A stretch of DNA of 25,331 nt from CBDBKL01 sp965206675 (lineage in GTDB: Bacteria; Bdellovibrionota; Bdellovibrionia; Bdellovibrionales; JAKFYE01). The notes beneath the pieces are model-generated. The model was given only the letters and a program-made list of their open reading frames with translations, ran no database searches and had not been told where the DNA came from. The translations under genes and the position numbers were made by a program. The stretch covers positions 1 through 25,331 of the forward strand of contig CBDBKL010000001.1 of NCBI GenBank assembly GCA_965206675.1, in the 5' to 3' direction. Below, in pieces: positions 22,476-25,331 of the stretch (the first letter of the stretch is position 1; each line of letters opens with the position of its first letter).

Positions 22476-22606
22476 ACGGACTGTCGAAAAGGTGTCAGAT
22501 ACGAGGCGTTCAAGCCCAAACCGAACGGAGGCGTAGTTTTTTCCTACGTCGGAGTGAAGGTTTGGGTGATTGCAACGAAGTAGATGATACCTTTTCGACA
22601 GTCCGT
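22476..22606 (+). repeat. Palindromic repeat family A, intact copy
   Basis: Outer arms ACGGACTGTCGAAAAGGT (22476-22493) and 22589-22606 are exact reverse complements. CCCAAACC (22515-22522) pairs with GGTTTGGG (22559-22566), and CGTAG (22532-22536) with CTACG (22544-22548). The element ends directly against the ribosome-binding site (AGGTGA, 22607-22612) of the M23 peptidase gene. Compared with the intact copy at 3462-3588, every change in the outer 15 pairs is matched by the complementary change on the other arm. Confidence 0.88.
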
Positions 22607-22617
22607 AGGTGAATTGA

Positions 22618-23601
22618 GTGGATAAGAAGTATATTACTTTTCTAATTGCAACAGATAGAAAGGGCGTAACTCGGCGTTTTTCCTTTCCCACAATTTGGGT
22701 TAAGTCTTTCATTACATCGGGAGTGATTCTTGGAGTCTTAGCTTTTCTTGTGTTGGTTGATTATATGGCTTTGCGAGTTCAGTTTGTTGAAGACCAGGGA
22801 TTTCGAGCTGAGAACCGTCAATTAAAAAATCAATTGGAAATTGTAGAAAGTAAACTTTCAACTTTAGAATCGGGTTTAGAACGTATCCGATCGTTTACAA
22901 AAAAGTTAAAACTTATCACACACACTGAAGACCCAGAGAGAATTGCTCATCTCAGTATCAGTCCAGATGCACATATTGATAGGGCAGAGGACATAAAGGG
23001 TTCACGTCATGTGGCATCTATTATTAAGAAATCAGATTTTGTACCCCCTTTAGATCTAAAGGGTGGGGAATTGGTCAGGCATTCACAGGACTCTTATTCC
23101 ACTCTTTCTGTTCGTATCGATGAAGCGATTAAAAATACGCAATTGAGAGAACAGGAGGCTCTACAGCTTTGGGAAGAGCTTTCTTCAAGGCAGAGTCTTT
23201 TGGCCGCCACTCCATCTATTAAACCTGCAAAGGGGAACTTCACTTCTCAGTTTGGATACAGAGTTTCTCCGTTTTCTAAAAGAGCCACTTTGCATCAGGG
23301 GTTAGATATTGCGGCTCCTCCGGGAGCCCCTGTCTATGCTTCTGCAGCAGGTATAGTGAGTTATGCAGGTTGGGATGCGGGGTATGGTAAGTTAGTGTCT
23401 ATTGATCATGGATTTGGAATTGTCACTCGTTATGGTCATAATTCTAAGGTTTTTGTTGTTGTTGGTCAGGAGGTTAAAAGAGGGGATGTTGTTGCGGCTG
23501 TGGGAAACACAGGACGTTCTACAGGTATACATTTACATTATGAAGTGCGAGTGAATAATGTTCCTGTTGATCCAATGAATTATATTCTTTTACCGAATTA
23601 G
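22618..23601 (+). CDS. Membrane-anchored LytM/M23 peptidoglycan peptidase
   Basis: A 327-residue protein. A membrane helix lies at about residues 28-50 after a basic N-terminus, then a coiled-coil stalk at 55-105, a linker, and an M23 domain from about 200 to 325. The domain opens with FTSQFGYRVSPFSK and shows the zinc-site residues H226 and D230 (HQGLD), H274 (YGHNS) and H305/H307 (HLHYE). All catalytic positions are intact, so it should be an active endopeptidase cutting peptide cross-links, like MepM, and not a NlpD/EnvC-type activator. GTG at 22618 is the start, with AGGTGA five bases upstream. This ribosome-binding site adjoins a long palindromic repeat that would form a hairpin in the mRNA leader. 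It converges with rpsI after 5 bases. Confidence 0.95.
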   Translation: MDKKYITFLIATDRKGVTRRFSFPTIWVKSFITSGVILGVLAFLVLVDYMALRVQFVEDQGFRAENRQLKNQLEIVESKLSTLESGLERIRSFTKKLKLITHTEDPERIAHLSISPDAHIDRAEDIKGSRHVASIIKKSDFVPPLDLKGGELVRHSQDSYSTLSVRIDEAIKNTQLREQEALQLWEELSSRQSLLAATPSIKPAKGNFTSQFGYRVSPFSKRATLHQGLDIAAPPGAPVYASAAGIVSYAGWDAGYGKLVSIDHGFGIVTRYGHNSKVFVVVGQEVKRGDVVAAVGNTGRSTGIHLHYEVRVNNVPVDPMNYILLPN

Positions 23602-23606
23602 ATATA

Positions 23607-24002
23607 TTATCGTTTAGAGTATTGATAACGGGCACGAGCACCTTTTAGGCCATACTTTTTTCTTTCAACAGCCCGTGAGTCTCGTGTTAGGTATCCCGCC
23701 TTTTTAAGAACACCTCTTAGAGTATCATCTACAACGAGAAGAGCTCTTGAGATTCCATGGCGAATGGCTCCAGCTTGTCCCGATTCGCCCCCACCTTTGA
23801 CATATATTTTTAAATCGTACTTTTTATCTGTTTGTGTAAGCATAAGAGGTTGTTTCATAATCATCTGTGAAGATTTTCTTTTTAGATAATCAGCAATCTT
23901 TTTTCCGTTGATGTTAATTTGCCCTGTTCCGTTTTTTATATAAACTCTGGCAGCACTTGTTTTTCTTCTTCCTGTTGCATAAAAAAATTGTTCTTTAGCC
24001 AT
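23607..24002 (-). CDS. rpsI: 30S ribosomal protein S9
   Basis: S9 sits in the small-subunit head, its C-terminal tail reaching the P-site tRNA. The 131-residue product has the expected FFYATGRRKTSAARV opening, the ININGK and VKGGGESGQAGAIRHGISRAL segments, LTRDSRAVERKKYG, and the tRNA-contacting C-terminal tail GARARYQYSKR. A GGAAAG ribosome-binding site precedes the ATG. It follows rplM after an 11-base gap, the standard rplM-rpsI operon. Confidence 0.98.
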   Translation of the reverse strand: MAKEQFFYATGRRKTSAARVYIKNGTGQININGKKIADYLKRKSSQMIMKQPLMLTQTDKKYDLKIYVKGGGESGQAGAIRHGISRALLVVDDTLRGVLKKAGYLTRDSRAVERKKYGLKGARARYQYSKR

Positions 24003-24013
24003 GGCTTTCCTTT

Positions 24014-24454
24014 TTAGTTTAAAGTGATGATTTCAGGTTTTTGAGCTTTATGAGGGTGTTCAGGTCCTCGATATGTTTTCAATTTCTTTAATACACTACG
24101 TGATAATTTATTTTTGGGAAGCATACATTCCACTGCTGATTGCACCATAAAGGAGGGGTCTTTTTCTATCATTTTAGCGGCTGAAGTCTCTTTCATTGAA
24201 CCTATATGCCGAGAATGTCTGTAGTATTTTTTTTGAGACAATTTATTTCCGGAGAGTTTAATTTTGTCTGTGTTGATAACAATCACGAAATCTCCCGTGT
24301 CAACATGAGGAGTATAGGTGGGTTTATTTTTACCACGTAAGATATTTGTGACTTGAGTAGCCAGTCGTCCAAGAATTAAATCTGTAGCATCAATAAGCCA
24401 CCATTTCCGGTGAGTATCGTTGATTTGGTCTGCCTTTGCGGTCCATGTTTTCAT
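24014..24454 (-). CDS. rplM: 50S ribosomal protein L13
   Basis: L13 is an early-assembly 23S rRNA-binding protein. From ATG 24454 the product is 146 residues: MKTWTAKADQ, WWLIDATDLILGRLAT, LRGKNKPTYTPHVDTGDFVIV, then the HSRHIGSMKE and MLPKNKLSRSVLKKLKTYRG segments, all typical. No Shine-Dalgarno sequence lies before this ATG. A TTG at 24490 would add 12 atypical residues and is not favoured. A good promoter match ends just upstream, so the mRNA may be leaderless or nearly so. Alternatively an eight-codon leader frame overlaps the start by ATGA (see separate entries). Operon with rpsI. Confidence 0.96.
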   Translation of the reverse strand: MKTWTAKADQINDTHRKWWLIDATDLILGRLATQVTNILRGKNKPTYTPHVDTGDFVIVINTDKIKLSGNKLSQKKYYRHSRHIGSMKETSAAKMIEKDPSFMVQSAVECMLPKNKLSRSVLKKLKTYRGPEHPHKAQKPEIITLN

Positions 24455-24477
24455 GGGATTGTTTCTAAAATTTTCAT
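24451..24477 (-). other. Possible eight-codon leader frame overlapping rplM start
   Basis: Read leftward, AAGGAG is followed after two bases by ATG (24477) and the codons for MKILETIP, then TGA, which overlaps the rplM start as ATGA. This would allow coupled translation of L13, which has no ribosome-binding site of its own. The two-base spacing is short and the TTGACA promoter would start transcription downstream of this frame, so the two readings conflict. Confidence 0.25.
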
Positions 24478-24490
24478 GACTCCTTGTCAA
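24462..24490 (-). promoter_or_regulatory. Probable rplM-rpsI promoter
   Basis: Read leftward, consensus TTGACA (24490-24485) is followed after exactly 17 bases by TAGAAA (24467-24462). Transcription would start at about 24456-24454, at or next to the rplM ATG. The ankyrin gene ends only 14 bases before the -35. Confidence 0.55.
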
Positions 24491-24503
24491 CGGGATCTTT
24501 ACC

Positions 24504-25331
24504 TTACTCTAGATCAAATGTGATAGAGCTACGATCTTCAGGTTTTTTTCCAAAAGAATCTATCGCCTCTCTATCTGCCCCAAGACTTAGTAGGGTGGTT
24601 ACGGCTTCAATATGGTTTTCCGCGGCTGCTAGATGCAAAGGTGTCATACCTTTATCATCTGTTGCGTCTACATCTATTCCTGCGTTTACAAGCATTTCTA
24701 TGGCCTCAAAAAGATTTGCTGTTGCAGCTGGATGTAGAAGTGTTTCTTCTGTACTACTTCTTACATGGACATCTGCCCCTCTAATTATAAGATATTCCAT
24801 TAAATCTAGGCGGTTGTTTAGTAGAGCTAGGAGTAAAGGCGGCATTGCTCCCACATCATATATTCCTACGCCATTTACATCTGCTCCTTTTTCTATAAGC
24901 ATTTCTACCACTTCAGTGTCACTGCCCCATCCTATAGCTATTTGCAAAACTGACATTCCATCACCACTTCTTGCTTCTATATCTGCTTCTGCGTTGAGAA
25001 GAATTTCTATTCCTTTAATACAATTTTGTTGTTGAAGTGATGTGAGTAGTTGTTCATTTCCAGATTGAATAAAGAACTCTCTCAAATTAGCACTAGTTAA
25101 AGCTACAGCCGTATGTAGAAGTGTTTCTCCATTGATATCTCTTGCCTCTAAATCTGCTCCGGCACTTATAAGAGCTTCCGTTATTTGAGAACTTTGTTCC
25201 CCCATTATAAAAGATGTGAAAGCTGTCATTAAAGGTGTGGCTTTTGTAGTAGGATCTCTTGGCTCTAAATCAACCCCTTGCTCTAGTAGGGACTCCACCG
25301 TCTGTATGTCACTCTCTTCTATGGCTTTAAA
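24504..25331 (-). CDS. Ankyrin-repeat protein, C-terminal part (cut by window edge)
   Basis: The frame is open from the right edge (first visible residues FKAIEESDIQTVESLLEQG) to TAA at 24504, about 275 residues. It is a run of roughly seven ankyrin repeats with consensus-like units such as NGETLLHTAVALT, GMSVLQIAIGWGS, EETLLHPAATANL and GMTPLHLAAAENHIEAVTTLL, each closing with GADxxA/R-type turns. The start and any signal peptide are outside the window. The C-terminus is a short polar tail, FGKKPEDRSSITFDLE. Ankyrin stacks bind proteins; the target is unknown. It lies directly upstream of rplM on the same strand, 49 bases from its ATG, but rplM seems to have its own promoter. Confidence 0.85.
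   Translation of the reverse strand, partial: FKAIEESDIQTVESLLEQGVDLEPRDPTTKATPLMTAFTSFIMGEQSSQITEALISAGADLEARDINGETLLHTAVALTSANLREFFIQSGNEQLLTSLQQQNCIKGIEILLNAEADIEARSGDGMSVLQIAIGWGSDTEVVEMLIEKGADVNGVGIYDVGAMPPLLLALLNNRLDLMEYLIIRGADVHVRSSTEETLLHPAATANLFEAIEMLVNAGIDVDATDDKGMTPLHLAAAENHIEAVTTLLSLGADREAIDSFGKKPEDRSSITFDLE

Noticed and set aside
22455..22712. Leftward open frame through the intact repeat and the start of the M23 gene
   Set aside because: It shares HLLRCNH with another frame at 3501-3857 only because both read through the same palindromic repeat; no ribosome-binding site or other support.
24484..25035. A 183-codon open frame on the + strand opposite the right-hand ankyrin gene
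   Set aside because: It is Ser/Ile/Pro-rich with no recognisable motif and lies wholly antisense to clear ankyrin repeats; typical shadow of repetitive coding sequence.

Overview
The window comes from an AT-rich Gram-negative chromosome. Gram-negative character is inferred from a heptose-1-phosphate adenylyltransferase (LPS core), several lipoproteins, a TonB-type protein and an exported LytM/M23 peptidase. The csrA-fliW pair implies a flagellated cell. The gene mix, the frequent GTG/TTG starts and the many orphan exported proteins suit Bdellovibrionota (Bdellovibrio-like predators and relatives) or another deltaproteobacterial-type lineage. That placement is an inference, since no rRNA or other decisive marker is present. 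No tRNA, rRNA, transposase or CRISPR array was recognised.

Layout. 1-415 (-): 5' part of an exported ankyrin-repeat protein. 898-2439: large orphan lipoprotein. 2493-3185 (-): trmB. 3332-4034: palindromic repeats around a small lysine-rich gene. 4230-7203: csrA, fliW, rsmE, an RDD-type membrane protein and the heptose adenylyltransferase; the last three overlap end to start. 7192-7483: two repeat families between convergent genes. 7495-8604 (-): membrane-anchored protein with a poly-lysine linker. 8784-10076: meaB-type GTPase and a DUF1820 protein. 10221-13161: lipoprotein overlapping an 831-residue putative zinc peptidase. 13620-17656: coiled-coil protein, sensor kinase, CheY-like regulator, rsmD, coaD. 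17693-19033 (-): two exported paralogues, one ending in a self-processing Hint domain. 19379-20578: class I aminotransferase. 20667-21476 (-): TonB-family protein. 21628-23601: PP2C phosphatase and M23 peptidase, separated by two palindromic repeats. 23607-24454 (-): rpsI and rplM. 24504-25331 (-): a second ankyrin protein, running off the right edge.

Housekeeping genes (trmB, rsmE, rsmD, coaD, rplM-rpsI, meaB, aminotransferase) alternate with envelope or secreted accessory genes. The most unusual material is (1) the Hint-domain lipoprotein beside a paralogue that shares its N-terminal domain but lacks Hint; (2) a dispersed family of roughly 130-nt palindromes whose two intact copies, 19 kb apart, differ by five paired compensating base changes, which indicates that the stem itself is maintained; (3) a second repeat family found only between convergent gene pairs; (4) the lipoprotein/zinc-peptidase pair; and (5) an odd start region for rplM.
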